Notes: generated by a model from the letters alone, not told the origin. A stretch of DNA of 42,168 bases from an uncultured Armatimonadota bacterium (GCA_903899015.1 CAIUHP010000101.1:1-42168), one strand, 5' to 3'. Numbered from the stretch's first letter, positions 27,042 through 35,506 are shown. A program made the numbers and translations.

Positions 27042-27621
27042 CGGTCTCCATATAGCGCTTCAAAACGTCTTGCAAGTGAGCTCGAGCTAAGAACAATCGA
27101 CTCTTAACTGTACCCACCGGTAAGCCCAGCGTTTGTGCGATTTCTTCATATCCCATGTCTTCTTTGTCGTGAAGAATCAACACGCTTCGTAGCTTTTCGC
27201 TCATCGATCGAATCCCTTCCTCAACGATCGACATCAGTTCTTCGTCGATCACGAGTTGCTCTGGTTGCCATCGGCTATCGGCAACATCCACTTCGTCACC
27301 ATCGGTAGGATCGTAAAGTCCGACTTCGTGAGGTGCTCGAGCATTCTTTCTAGCTCGATCGACGCATAGGTGATACGCGATTCGAAAGAGCCAAGTGCGA
27401 ACGGAGCACCGTCCATCGAACCGGTCGAAATTCTGGAAGGCTCGGATAAAAACATCCTGAGTGATGTCGGCCGCTTCGTCAGCGTTCGTGACCATTCGGC
27501 GGATGAAACCGAAGACTCGGTTTTGATACGCATCTACCAACTGGCCAAATGCTTCGAAATCCTGTTTCCGGCATCGATCAACAATCGCGGATTCAGAAGC
27601 TTGATCTCGAGGTTCCCTCAA
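27034..27621 (-). CDS. ECF-family RNA polymerase sigma factor
   Basis: About 195 aa from the TTG at 27621, preferred because AGGGG sits 4 nt upstream and the family core starts soon after (AIVDRCRKQDFEAFGQLVDA). A TTG at 27669 or ATG at 27654 would add 11-16 residues of unlike composition. Region 2 contains VFGFIRRMV and DEAADITQDVFIRAFQNFDRF; region 4 contains LRSVLILHDKEDMGYEEIAQ and GTVKSRLFLARAHL. No region 3, as normal for ECF. It is followed by overlapping genes for a membrane anti-sigma candidate and an RseB-like protein, so it is probably an envelope-stress sigma factor. The promoters it recognises are unknown. Confidence 0.93.
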   Translation of the reverse strand: MREPRDQASESAIVDRCRKQDFEAFGQLVDAYQNRVFGFIRRMVTNADEAADITQDVFIRAFQNFDRFDGRCSVRTWLFRIAYHLCVDRARKNARAPHEVGLYDPTDGDEVDVADSRWQPEQLVIDEELMSIVEEGIRSMSEKLRSVLILHDKEDMGYEEIAQTLGLPVGTVKSRLFLARAHLQDVLKRYMETGA

Positions 27622-27623
27622 TT

Positions 27624-27683
27624 TTCCCCTAACCGCACCGACACAGATCACCATGATTGTTAGGCACAAACGAAGGCCTAACC
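27624..27683 (-). promoter_or_regulatory. Possible RNA switch before the ECF sigma gene
   Basis: On the minus strand, GTTAGGC (27676-27682), then GCCTAAC (27659-27665), then GTTAGGGG at the Shine-Dalgarno (about 27624-27631). The middle copy can pair with the first (7 bp, 10-nt loop) or with the Shine-Dalgarno copy (6 bp), not both. The dyad could instead be a DNA operator. Confidence 0.3.
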
Positions 27684-27709
27684 GTTTTGTTCAGTTAATA
27701 AATAAGAAC

Positions 27710-27734
27710 GGGCCAAGAATATTCTTCTTGGCCC
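27710..27734 (-). terminator. Intrinsic terminator of the beta-barrel gene
   Basis: GGGCCAAGAA (27710-27719) pairs perfectly with TTCTTGGCCC (27725-27734) around a 5-nt loop. On the minus strand GTTCTTATTTATT follows, separating the beta-barrel gene from the ECF operon. Confidence 0.9.
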
Positions 27735-27756
27735 CAATCTAGGTCGCTTGACTTAT

Positions 27757-28272
27757 TTAGAAACGAACGCCGACGTAGACGCCAATACCAGCTACACGTG
27801 GTTGCTGATTGCCAAGGTATCGGACTTCAAGGAAAGCCGGAAGTTCGGCGTTGTTGAAGTTGTAACCAATTGCTGCGCCATACGCGAAGCGAACCATATC
27901 GTTCTGGCCACCGCCATCCTCGACGAATCGAGTAAAGCCTGCGCCAACGCCAACTGAGTAATAGATCTGCTTGCCAACGGTGTAGTTTACCATGACAGGC
28001 AAATTGCGGAAGTTGCCATTGCTAGCGTAATCCACCGAAAGGGAAACGGAGCCGCCCTGTAAAAGAGGGAGCTTAGCGTCTTTCAGCTTGTAATCAACAC
28101 CAGCCGAGAACCAAGTGCTTGTAGTGGCATCTCGAGTTGCAGTCTGAGTTGGGTAGAAACCACCAACTCGAACCGAAACTCCCGATTGACCTGCAAGGTC
28201 GTCTGCGAACGCAGACATCGTCGCACATGCGAATACGGCTGCGAAAGCCGAAATTGTTAACAATTTTTTCAT
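27757..28272 (-). CDS. Small outer-membrane beta-barrel-like protein
   Basis: 171 aa with a clear signal peptide (cleavage after SAFA, about residue 23). The mature part alternates polar and hydrophobic residues in short strands (SVRVGGFYP, TWFSAGVDYKL, SVSLSVDYAS, MVNYTVGKQIYYSVGVGAGF, FLEVRYLG, GIGVYVGVRF) and ends in Phe, the classical outer-membrane insertion signal. About eight strands suggest an OmpA/OmpX-size barrel. Function is unknown. GGAGGAT lies 5 nt before the ATG. It has its own terminator and sits just upstream of the envelope-stress sigma operon, which makes it a plausible target of that regulator, though nothing in the sequence proves it. Confidence 0.78.
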   Translation of the reverse strand: MKKLLTISAFAAVFACATMSAFADDLAGQSGVSVRVGGFYPTQTATRDATTSTWFSAGVDYKLKDAKLPLLQGGSVSLSVDYASNGNFRNLPVMVNYTVGKQIYYSVGVGAGFTRFVEDGGGQNDMVRFAYGAAIGYNFNNAELPAFLEVRYLGNQQPRVAGIGVYVGVRF

Positions 28273-28348
28273 GTCATATCCTCCATGATCGATTGGACTG
28301 CGTCCGCAAAAAGCATAGCACTCCTGAGCAACTTTGATTCAGTCAGCG

Positions 28349-29482
28349 TCAAGGTTTCGTGCGAAACTTAGCAGACTCAAGCAAAACTTGATATGTTAGA
28401 CGGGCAGTGTCCACTAACGATGCGCGAGAAATACACTCGTCATGAGTGTGGATCTTATCCATGCCAGTTGCCATAACGATACATGGCAGGCCCATGGCGT
28501 TATAAACGTTTGCATCGCTTCCACCAAGCGTGGTCCGTAGCACCGGATCCATACCGCAGGCCTTGCTTGCTTTAAGCGCGATCTGTACGACCGGAGCATC
28601 CTCAGGAACCTCGTAAGAATTGTAGTGGCGAAAATGGTTGATCTCCACCGTCGTTCCCCACTCCGTCGCAGCTTGTTCAAATTTTTGGATCATGTGGCCG
28701 ACCTGGGTATCGAGTTCCTCAACGCTTGTACTCCTGGCTTCTGCTCGAATCTTTACGAATGGACAGACTACATTTACGGCGGTGCCACCTTCGATGATGC
28801 CTAGGTTCGCAGTGGTTTCTGGCCCGATCCTCCCAAGACACATTCCCTGAATGGCTGAAGCTGCCACTTGCATCGCATTGATTCCCTTCTCTGGATCTTT
28901 GCCTGCATGAGCCGGCTTGCCATGGATCAAAATTTCCAGGTTGTCGTGAGTTGCAGTCCGGTTTACAAAGCTACCCACTGGAGGACCAGTATCCAAAATG
29001 TATCCAAAGTCGAGGCCAAGATCTTCAATCTCGACTGCTTCCGCACCTTTCAGCCCGATCTCCTCGGCACATGTGAACAGCAAACAGATATCACCGTGCG
29101 GTTCGCCTGATTCGATCAAGGCATGAATCGCTTCGATAGCAGGTGCCATTCCACCCTTGTCATCGGCACCCAAGATGGTGTCAGATGCGCTGTAAAACAC
29201 TCCGTCTCGCTCTTCTACAACAAGACCTTTAGTGGGTTCGACCGTATCAAAGTGAGCCGAAAGAAAGATTTTGGGGGCGTCGGCAATGCTTCCCCTCAGC
29301 CAAGCAATGATGTTATTGGCGTTTCCACCGATCTTCTCACTCGCCCGGTCTTCGTGAACTTCCAATCCCATCGATTCAAGATAGGCTTTCGTCCACGCCA
29401 CAACCTCACGCTCTTCCAAAGCGGGCGCATTGATGTGAATCAAATCGAGGAAGAGTTTAACGAGACGATCTTCGCGTATCAC
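28349..29482 (-). CDS. M20-family metallopeptidase (PepT-like)
   Basis: 377 aa, normal for PepT/YqjE-type di-zinc peptidases. Metal-site motifs: SAHFDTV (His77, Asp79), GADDKGG (Asp107), CAEEIG (Glu140-Glu141) and YILDTG. A dimerisation lid follows (about 180-290, LEILIHGKPAHAGKDPEKGINA). The last His ligand is expected in KIHTHDE near the end. The family removes N-terminal residues from tripeptides or small substrates in the cytoplasm. The GTG start at 29482 is placed by TAAACT 6 nt upstream. It lies 35 nt downstream of ubiX, in the same direction. Confidence 0.9.
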   Translation of the reverse strand: MIREDRLVKLFLDLIHINAPALEEREVVAWTKAYLESMGLEVHEDRASEKIGGNANNIIAWLRGSIADAPKIFLSAHFDTVEPTKGLVVEERDGVFYSASDTILGADDKGGMAPAIEAIHALIESGEPHGDICLLFTCAEEIGLKGAEAVEIEDLGLDFGYILDTGPPVGSFVNRTATHDNLEILIHGKPAHAGKDPEKGINAMQVAASAIQGMCLGRIGPETTANLGIIEGGTAVNVVCPFVKIRAEARSTSVEELDTQVGHMIQKFEQAATEWGTTVEINHFRHYNSYEVPEDAPVVQIALKASKACGMDPVLRTTLGGSDANVYNAMGLPCIVMATGMDKIHTHDECISRASLVDTARLTYQVLLESAKFRTKP

Positions 29483-29488
29483 AATCGA

Positions 29489-29494
29489 AGTTTA
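29489..29494 (-). promoter_or_regulatory. -10 element of M20 peptidase gene (leaderless)
   Basis: TAAACT on the minus strand lies 6 nt before the GTG, the same hexamer and spacing as at the transaldolase gene. Confidence 0.5.
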
Positions 29495-29517
29495 CATCTC
29501 GACAAGGAATGGTCACC

Positions 29518-30114
29518 CTACTCCGCCATCCATTCTTTAAATATGTTTTGATTCACTCCTAAGTTCTGAAGGATGCGGGCAACAACGGTATCCGCCAAAT
29601 CCTCGATGGTTTCGGGCTTGTGGTACCAGGCGGGGCAAGCCGGCATAATCGTTGCTCCCGCTTCCGCAAGCTGAGTTAAGTTGCGAAGCATGATCAGATT
29701 CCAAGGCATCTCTCGCGGAAGCAAAATTAGCTTTCTGCCTTCCTTAAGGCACACATCTGCAGAGCGAGTCAGTAAGTCGTCCGATATTCCGTTTGCGATT
29801 CGCCCTGCCGTTCCCATCGAGCAAGGCACGATGACCATTCCATCGTGTCGAAAAGATCCACTCGCAGGAGGGGTGAAATAGTCGCGCGAGTTGAGCAATC
29901 GAATCTGGGGATATTCTTTTCCCAGCCAACTCTCTGTGGACCAGTTGGCTCGCGAGAGATGCACTCCAAGCTCAGTCGCAGCCACCTGGAACGCCTGATC
30001 GCTCATGATTAAGTGGATTTCCGAGTAGTGCTCGGCCGCTTGAATCAAGAACCTTTGAGCATAGATCGCTCCACTTGCACCCGTTACACCTACTACTAAT
30101 CGTCCCGTGCTCAC
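29518..30114 (-). CDS. ubiX: Flavin prenyltransferase UbiX
   Basis: 198 aa, normal length. The N-terminus LVVGVTGASGAIYAQRF is the FMN-binding signature. MVIVPCSMGTAGRIANGISDDLLTRSADV and REMPWNLIMLRNLTQLAEAGATIMPA are the other hallmark stretches. UbiX joins dimethylallyl phosphate to FMN, making the prenylated cofactor used by UbiD-type decarboxylases. No UbiD is present in this window, so its partner must lie elsewhere. GTG start at 30114, with TAGACT 6 nt upstream and no Shine-Dalgarno. Confidence 0.95.
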   Translation of the reverse strand: MSTGRLVVGVTGASGAIYAQRFLIQAAEHYSEIHLIMSDQAFQVAATELGVHLSRANWSTESWLGKEYPQIRLLNSRDYFTPPASGSFRHDGMVIVPCSMGTAGRIANGISDDLLTRSADVCLKEGRKLILLPREMPWNLIMLRNLTQLAEAGATIMPACPAWYHKPETIEDLADTVVARILQNLGVNQNIFKEWMAE

Positions 30115-30120
30115 GACTGG

Positions 30121-30126
30121 AGTCTA
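30121..30126 (-). promoter_or_regulatory. -10 element of ubiX (leaderless)
   Basis: TAGACT on the minus strand ends 6 nt before the GTG. Confidence 0.5.
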
Positions 30127-30433
30127 CGCAACCTCCCCTTGCGTTGGTGCAAAGATCATTGGAAATTGTGTTGTGAAGTGTCAATTCACATTTCCAGGCG
30201 GTCGATTTCTGATTCTAGAAAGATAATGTAACGGAAAGCTCTCCGTCAGCCTTTTGACTCTCACACTTGACCCTAACGGGCCATCTCACTTTCGGTCAAA
30301 TAGGGGGTATCGCAAATATGGGCATGAGGCGCTCAAAACGGCCTTTAGACGCCTAAAACGGGTACAATCACCCTTAGAACGGACCAGCTTCACGCACCTT
30401 ATCGAGTGCCTGGTACGTCAGGAACTTCTACCT
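30127..30433. other. Intergenic region between ubiX and gyrA
   Basis: About 300 nt between divergent genes. It holds a TACAAT (30363-30368) that may be a gyrA -10 element, and an imperfect direct repeat (GCGCTCAAAACGG / ACGCCTAAAACGG) just before it. GGAAAT...ATTTCC with GTGAA/TTCAC (30161-30195) could fold into an imperfect hairpin. An in-frame extension of gyrA to 30254 reads unlike any gyrase N-terminus. Confidence 0.4.
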
Positions 30434-32944
30434 GTGGCAGAGAACCCCAATTTTTCGATCATTAACGTTGATGAAGAGCTAGGCCGCTCTTATGTTAACT
30501 ACGCAATGTCGGTCATTATCTCTCGTGCACTGCCAGACGTGCGCGACGGGCTTAAACCGGTACAGAGACGAATTCTGTATGCGATGCGAACCCTCAACCT
30601 CACGCCCGATAGTGGTCACGCCAAGTGCGCCAAAATCTGCGGCCAGACGAGCGGCGACTATCACCCCCACGGTGAAGCGGTCATTTATCCCACTCTCGTT
30701 CGAATGGCTCAGCCATGGTCGATGCGTTACCCTCTAATCGATGGTCAAGGCAATTTCGGCAGCGTAGATGGTGACTCACCGGCTGCGATGCGATATACCG
30801 AAGCGCGCATCACTCCCCTAGCCGCTGAATTGATGGAAGATCTTGATCGAGAGACCGTCGATTGGGATTCCAACTATTCGCAAACCCTTCTTGAGCCAAA
30901 GGTTCTTCCTGGAAAGTTCCCCAATCTGATCTGCAACGGCAGCCAAGGAATTGCGGTTGGGATGGCGACGAACTTGCCGCCACACAACCTTACCGAGGTC
31001 TGCAATGGTTTGATCCTGCGTCTCGACAATCCAGAGTGCACCCTCGACGAGATGATGGAGCACATCCCTGGGCCCGACTTCCCCACCTACGGGACGATTA
31101 TGGGCACCAAAGGAATCCGAAGCGCCTATGAAACTGGCCGCGGTTCCATTGTTCTCCAGGCAAAAACGATGATCGAGCCAGGCGATGCCGGCAAGTCGAT
31201 TATCGTCGTCACCGAGATTCCTTACCAGGTCAACAAAGAGAATCTGGTCAAGGCGATTGCTTCGATTGCCAAAGAGCGCAAGTTTGACGGCATCTTGAGT
31301 GTCCAAGACTATTCCGACAAGCGCGGAATGCGCATCGAAATCGAAATACGACGCGATGTCAATCCGAATAAGGCTCTCAACTACCTTCTCAAGCACACCA
31401 ACCTTCGAACCACGTTCGGAGCGATCATGCTTGGACTGGTCGACTTGGCTCCTCGAACTTGCCCTCTTCTTGTCATGCTCGACGAGTATCTGCGGCACCG
31501 CCGAATCGTCATTGAGCGCAGAACCCGATACGAACTGTATCGCGCGTTGGAAGAACTTCACCATGCGGAAGGTTTCCAGATTGCTCGCCGATTCTTAGAC
31601 GAGATCATTGCTCTGATTCGAAGAAGCCCCGACGCTCCAACCGCTCGTGCAGAGATGGTTCGGACATTTAATATGTCGGTTGTTCAGGCTCAAGCGGTCC
31701 TGAATATGCCCCTTCGACGTCTGACCCAACTCGATCAGTCGGAACTTGAAAAAGACTTCAAGAATGCCGCACTGAAAGTTCAGAACCTCATGGACATCCT
31801 TAACGATCCTGAGCGACTGAAGCGAGTTCTCCGAGAAGAACTGATCTACATGCGAGACAAGTTTGGAGACGAGCGACGCTCCAAGATCCAGGCACGCGAA
31901 GTCGGAGATTTCAGCGCTGAGGACTTGATCCCTGACGAAGAAGCGATCATTTCAATCTCGCGAGACGGATATATCAAGCGGGTTTCGATCGACGCCTATC
32001 GCCAGCAGAAGCGTGGTGGAAAAGGCGTTAACAATACTCTGAAGGCAGATGATGAGCCAGCGCACCTCTTCCAGGTCAGCACGCACCATACCATTCTGTT
32101 CTTTACCGATCGTGGACGTGTTTATCGACTGAAGGGTTATGAAATCCCAGAAAGCGGTCGATACGCGAAGGGTATGCCGGTTATCAACTATATCCAGATC
32201 GTAGGTGGTGAGCGTGTCACCGCAACGATTAGCGTGAAGGACATGAACGCAGACGGATTCTTGACCATGGTCACCCGAGGAACAGGTCCAAAACGACAAG
32301 CAGAAATCAAGCGAACCTCTCTCAGCGCGTTTGCGAACATTCGAAACAACGGCCTAATCGCCTTTGATATCGAGGAAGGCGATGAGCTGGGCTGGGCTCT
32401 CAAGACACGCGGCAACGACGATGTGATGCTCATCACTCGAGAGGGCCAGAGCATTCGATTCAACGAGAAGGAAGCTACTTCCCGATCAAGAGCTGCGGGT
32501 GGCGTCCGAGCCATTGTCTTCAAAGAAGATAATCAAACCGACCACGTAGTGAGTGCGGAAGTCGCTCGAGATGATGCTTCTCTCCTCGTTGTCAGCGAGA
32601 ACGGATACGGAAAGCGCACCCCGCTCACCGATTACCGAGTTCAGGGTCGAGGCGGTAGCGGCATCCTCACAATGAACTGCACCGAAAAGACAGGACGCAT
32701 CGTTGGCGCCGAAGTAGTTGAGGACGGAGATCGACTCCTCGTCATGACGACAAAGGGCAAGGGCATTCGGTTGAAGGTCAAGGAAATCCGAACAACGGGA
32801 AGAATTGCTCAAGGTGTCCGATTGATAAACATGGCGACCGGTGATCAAGTAAGGAGCATCGCTCGAATCGTTCAAGACACTGATGGTGGTGATCTCACCG
32901 GTGAAGACGATTACGAAGACGCGACACCCGAAAACGAAGGTTAA
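30434..32944 (+). CDS. gyrA: DNA gyrase subunit A
   Basis: 836 aa from the GTG at 30434, chosen because the family N-terminus (SIINVDEELGRSYVNYAMSV) starts there and AGGAA lies upstream. A longer frame to 30254 adds 60 unlikely residues. Catalytic Tyr121 is in AMRYTE. The breakage-reunion domain is followed by the C-terminal beta-pinwheel carrying the gyrase box as QKRGGKG, so this is GyrA rather than ParC. The tail is acidic. With GyrB (not here) it introduces negative supercoils. The quinolone-contact region reads HPHGEAVIYP: Ala82 and Pro86 stand where E. coli has Ser83 and Asp87. A strong terminator follows. Confidence 0.96.
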   Translation: MAENPNFSIINVDEELGRSYVNYAMSVIISRALPDVRDGLKPVQRRILYAMRTLNLTPDSGHAKCAKICGQTSGDYHPHGEAVIYPTLVRMAQPWSMRYPLIDGQGNFGSVDGDSPAAMRYTEARITPLAAELMEDLDRETVDWDSNYSQTLLEPKVLPGKFPNLICNGSQGIAVGMATNLPPHNLTEVCNGLILRLDNPECTLDEMMEHIPGPDFPTYGTIMGTKGIRSAYETGRGSIVLQAKTMIEPGDAGKSIIVVTEIPYQVNKENLVKAIASIAKERKFDGILSVQDYSDKRGMRIEIEIRRDVNPNKALNYLLKHTNLRTTFGAIMLGLVDLAPRTCPLLVMLDEYLRHRRIVIERRTRYELYRALEELHHAEGFQIARRFLDEIIALIRRSPDAPTARAEMVRTFNMSVVQAQAVLNMPLRRLTQLDQSELEKDFKNAALKVQNLMDILNDPERLKRVLREELIYMRDKFGDERRSKIQAREVGDFSAEDLIPDEEAIISISRDGYIKRVSIDAYRQQKRGGKGVNNTLKADDEPAHLFQVSTHHTILFFTDRGRVYRLKGYEIPESGRYAKGMPVINYIQIVGGERVTATISVKDMNADGFLTMVTRGTGPKRQAEIKRTSLSAFANIRNNGLIAFDIEEGDELGWALKTRGNDDVMLITREGQSIRFNEKEATSRSRAAGGVRAIVFKEDNQTDHVVSAEVARDDASLLVVSENGYGKRTPLTDYRVQGRGGSGILTMNCTEKTGRIVGAEVVEDGDRLLVMTTKGKGIRLKVKEIRTTGRIAQGVRLINMATGDQVRSIARIVQDTDGGDLTGEDDYEDATPENEG

Positions 32945-32965
32945 ATCTTCGTTTCGATAGGTAAG

Positions 32966-33001
32966 AAATGGGTCGGAGCAATCCGGCCCATTTTTCGTTT
33001 T
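32966..33001 (+). terminator. Intrinsic terminator of gyrA
   Basis: AAATGGGTCGGA (32966-32977) pairs with TCCGGCCCATTT (32982-32993) around a GCAA loop, with one wobble, followed by TTCGTTTT. Confidence 0.88.
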
Positions 33002-33025
33002 GACATGCCGATCGACAAGCTTAGT

Positions 33026-33055
33026 AATCTTTCAGGTTTCCAAACCTTAAAGATT
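33026..33055. repeat. Near-perfect 30-bp palindrome upstream of the first STN gene
   Basis: AATCTTTCAGGTTT and AAACCTTAAAGATT are separated by only CC, with one mismatch. It lies 52 nt before the ATG. The near-absent loop favours a DNA operator over an RNA hairpin. No T tract follows. Confidence 0.55.
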
Positions 33056-33107
33056 TTGCCCCGCTAAATTACCTGCAATCCTCGTACGCTTTTGTTGGAG
33101 GATTACG

Positions 33108-33830
33108 ATGAAATCCGGTATGAAATTCGCTGTCGGCCTAGCAATGGGCCTGTCCACGTTAGGTGGAATGACGACAGTCGCTTACGGACAAGATGATATC
33201 TCCGAGAAACAGATTTCTTCACTGGAGCTTGAGCAAGCTGACGTCCGGGAAGCTCTTCGCGCATTATTTAAAAACGTTAATGTGTCTTATTCAATTGCCC
33301 CTGAAGTTCAGGGCCCCGTGACGGTGAGTCTAAAGAACGTGACGTTTGAAACGGCACTTCAAAATGTTTTGCGACAAGTAGATGCCACCTACCGAATAGA
33401 AGCCGGTGTCTATGAAATTGTTAAGCGGGTGGACACAATTGGCCCCAACAAAGCTTCTGACGAACCTTCAACGGTTCCTACAACGAAGATAATCAGGCGT
33501 ATTAAAATCCGGTCTGCCGACCCCGCTTTTATAGCAATGATGATCGGTGCAAAGGAAGGAAATCAGAACTATAACATCGCACCTGAACGTAGCACGATCA
33601 ACAAAACTCCGAACGACGGCGGAGGAGGATTAGGCGGTGGCGGCTTTGGTGGCGGAGGACTCGGTGGTGGCGGCTTTGGCGGCGGTGGACTGGGAGGCGG
33701 CGGCTTCGGAGGCGGAGGTAGCTTCGGAGGAGGTGGCAGCTTTGGTGGCGGAGGCGGCTTCGGTGGCGGAGGCGGTTTCGGTGGAGGCGGCGGCTTCGGC
33801 GGAGGTGGACGAGGCGGATTTGGCGGCTAG
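33108..33830 (+). CDS. Secreted STN-domain protein with Gly-rich tail (paralogue 1)
   Basis: 240 aa. Signal peptide to about 27. STN-type domain about 36-107 (SLELEQADVREALRALFKNV... RQVDATYRIEAGVYEIVK), the fold found at the N-terminus of secretins and TonB-linked receptors. A stub resembling the start of a secretin N1 domain follows (KIIRRIKIRSADPAFIAMMIG, 127-147). From about 171 to the end is almost pure Gly with Phe/Leu (GGGGFGGGG units), ending RGGFGG. No secretin barrel or membrane segment follows, so it is a soluble exported protein. GGAGGAT gives a strong Shine-Dalgarno. First of three tandem paralogues; closest to the third. Function unknown. Confidence 0.85.
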   Translation: MKSGMKFAVGLAMGLSTLGGMTTVAYGQDDISEKQISSLELEQADVREALRALFKNVNVSYSIAPEVQGPVTVSLKNVTFETALQNVLRQVDATYRIEAGVYEIVKRVDTIGPNKASDEPSTVPTTKIIRRIKIRSADPAFIAMMIGAKEGNQNYNIAPERSTINKTPNDGGGGLGGGGFGGGGLGGGGFGGGGLGGGGFGGGGSFGGGGSFGGGGGFGGGGGFGGGGGFGGGGRGGFGG

Positions 33831-33885
33831 TACTTACCCGTCAGAGTGCGACTCTGTGCCAACTTCGCGCTAATTCACCTCATAT

Positions 33886-33924
33886 CGTGTGTATTCCCCT
33901 TGCATGGTGGGGGGAATACACACG
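33886..33924. repeat. 14-bp hairpin between STN paralogues 1 and 2
   Basis: CGTGTGTATTCCCC and GGGGAATACACACG pair perfectly around an 11-nt loop. Downstream is an A run, not a T run, so it is not a standard intrinsic terminator. It may be a processing, stability or factor-assisted termination site. Confidence 0.6.
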
Positions 33925-33986
33925 CCGCAAAAAAATCTGCGAAACGATGGTTTAGCTTATTCGTTTGACCCACGGAAGTAAGCAAC

Positions 33987-34634
33987 ATGAACAAAACCAT
34001 CAGGATCGCTTTGAGCGTGGCATTCCTCAGCACATTGATAGCCGCATTACCAAGGACCGCATCGGCGCAAGAGGATAATTCGCAAAAGCAGATCTCGTCC
34101 CTAGAATTTAATCAAGCCGACGTTCGGGAAGCCATACGGTCGCTGTTCAAGAACGTCAATTTCTCTTACTCGATCGCTCCCGAAGTTCAGGGTCCGATCA
34201 CGGCAAACCTTAAGAACGTCACTTTTGAGACCGCTCTCCAAAATGTCTTGCGGCAGGTGGACGCTACCTACCGAATCGAGGCAGGCGTCTATGAGATCGT
34301 GAAGAAGCGAGAAAATCTGACACCGAACCTGGTTAATGTCGAAGACCATGCCAGATTGGCCGGAAGCTCAACTTCGAAGATCATCCGCCGATTTAAGTTT
34401 CGTTCCGCGGACCCTCAATTTATTGCCATGATGCTAGGCGCTAATGGTGGAAACCAAAACTACGATTTAGCTCCCGAGAAAAGCACGATCGACAAAGTCC
34501 AACAATCGGGTGGTGGCCAAAATGGCGGCCAAAACAGCGGTGGGTTTGGAAGCGGTCGGAGCGGCGGAAATAGCGGCGGAACTGGATTTGGAAACAGTTC
34601 CGGAGGCGATTCCCGAGGCGGATTTGGGGGTTAG
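33987..34634 (+). CDS. Secreted STN-domain protein with Gly/Asn/Ser-rich tail (paralogue 2)
   Basis: 215 aa, the most diverged of the three. Signal peptide cut after TASA (about 27). STN-type domain about 36-107 (SLEFNQADVREAIRSLFKNVNFSYSIAPEVQGP region), then the same second-domain stub (SKIIRRFKFRSADPQFIAMMLG, 130-151) and NQNYDLAPEKSTIDK. The tail from about 173 is Gly mixed with Gln, Asn and Ser instead of near-pure Gly, but keeps the final RGGFGG. A weak GGAAG lies 9-10 nt before the ATG. The conserved ends but changed tail composition suggest the STN part and the C-terminal motif are under selection while the linker drifts. Confidence 0.83.
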   Translation: MNKTIRIALSVAFLSTLIAALPRTASAQEDNSQKQISSLEFNQADVREAIRSLFKNVNFSYSIAPEVQGPITANLKNVTFETALQNVLRQVDATYRIEAGVYEIVKKRENLTPNLVNVEDHARLAGSSTSKIIRRFKFRSADPQFIAMMLGANGGNQNYDLAPEKSTIDKVQQSGGGQNGGQNSGGFGSGRSGGNSGGTGFGNSSGGDSRGGFGG

Positions 34635-34675
34635 TTCTATCCAAACCCGAGCAAATAACCCTTAGGAGCATATGG

Positions 34676-34720
34676 CTTTGGCTAATGTTAAGGTTCTCTA
34701 AGAATTTCAAAAAGCCAAAG
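34676..34720. repeat. Inverted repeat upstream of the third STN gene
   Basis: CTTTGGCT (34676-34683) and AGCCAAAG (34713-34720) could close a 29-nt loop, followed by AAAA rather than T. It lies about 55 nt before the ATG. Possible leader hairpin or operator. Confidence 0.35.
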
Positions 34721-34774
34721 AAAACCCTCAACAGAAAACCCTGTTTGGGTGTATTTAATAATAGGAGGAGTACG

Positions 34775-35416
<642 letters not shown>

Positions 35417-35437
35417 CTTCACCCGACCCAGAAAAAT

Positions 35438-35480
35438 ATGGAGGTCTTCTCACAAAAGAGAAGGCCTCCATTTTCTTTTA
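35438..35480 (+). terminator. Intrinsic terminator after the STN array
   Basis: ATGGAGGTCTTCTC (35438-35451) pairs with GAGAAGGCCTCCAT (35458-35471) with one wobble around ACAAAA, then TTTCTTTTAATTT. Confidence 0.92.
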
Positions 35481-35506
35481 ATTTGAAACGCCAGTAGTTG
35501 CAACTC

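Noticed and set aside
30254-30433. Upstream extension of gyrA
   Set aside because: The 60 extra residues match no gyrase N-terminus, and the region contains a probable promoter.
30818-31564. 248-codon minus-strand open frame inside gyrA
   Set aside because: It is fully antisense to a conserved gyrA region, has no start signals and reads as a codon-bias shadow.
33610-33830. Short repeated units in the Gly-rich tail as a possible CRISPR or VNTR array
   Set aside because: The repeats are in frame, encode Gly-Gly-Phe units, and show no fixed repeat length or spacers.
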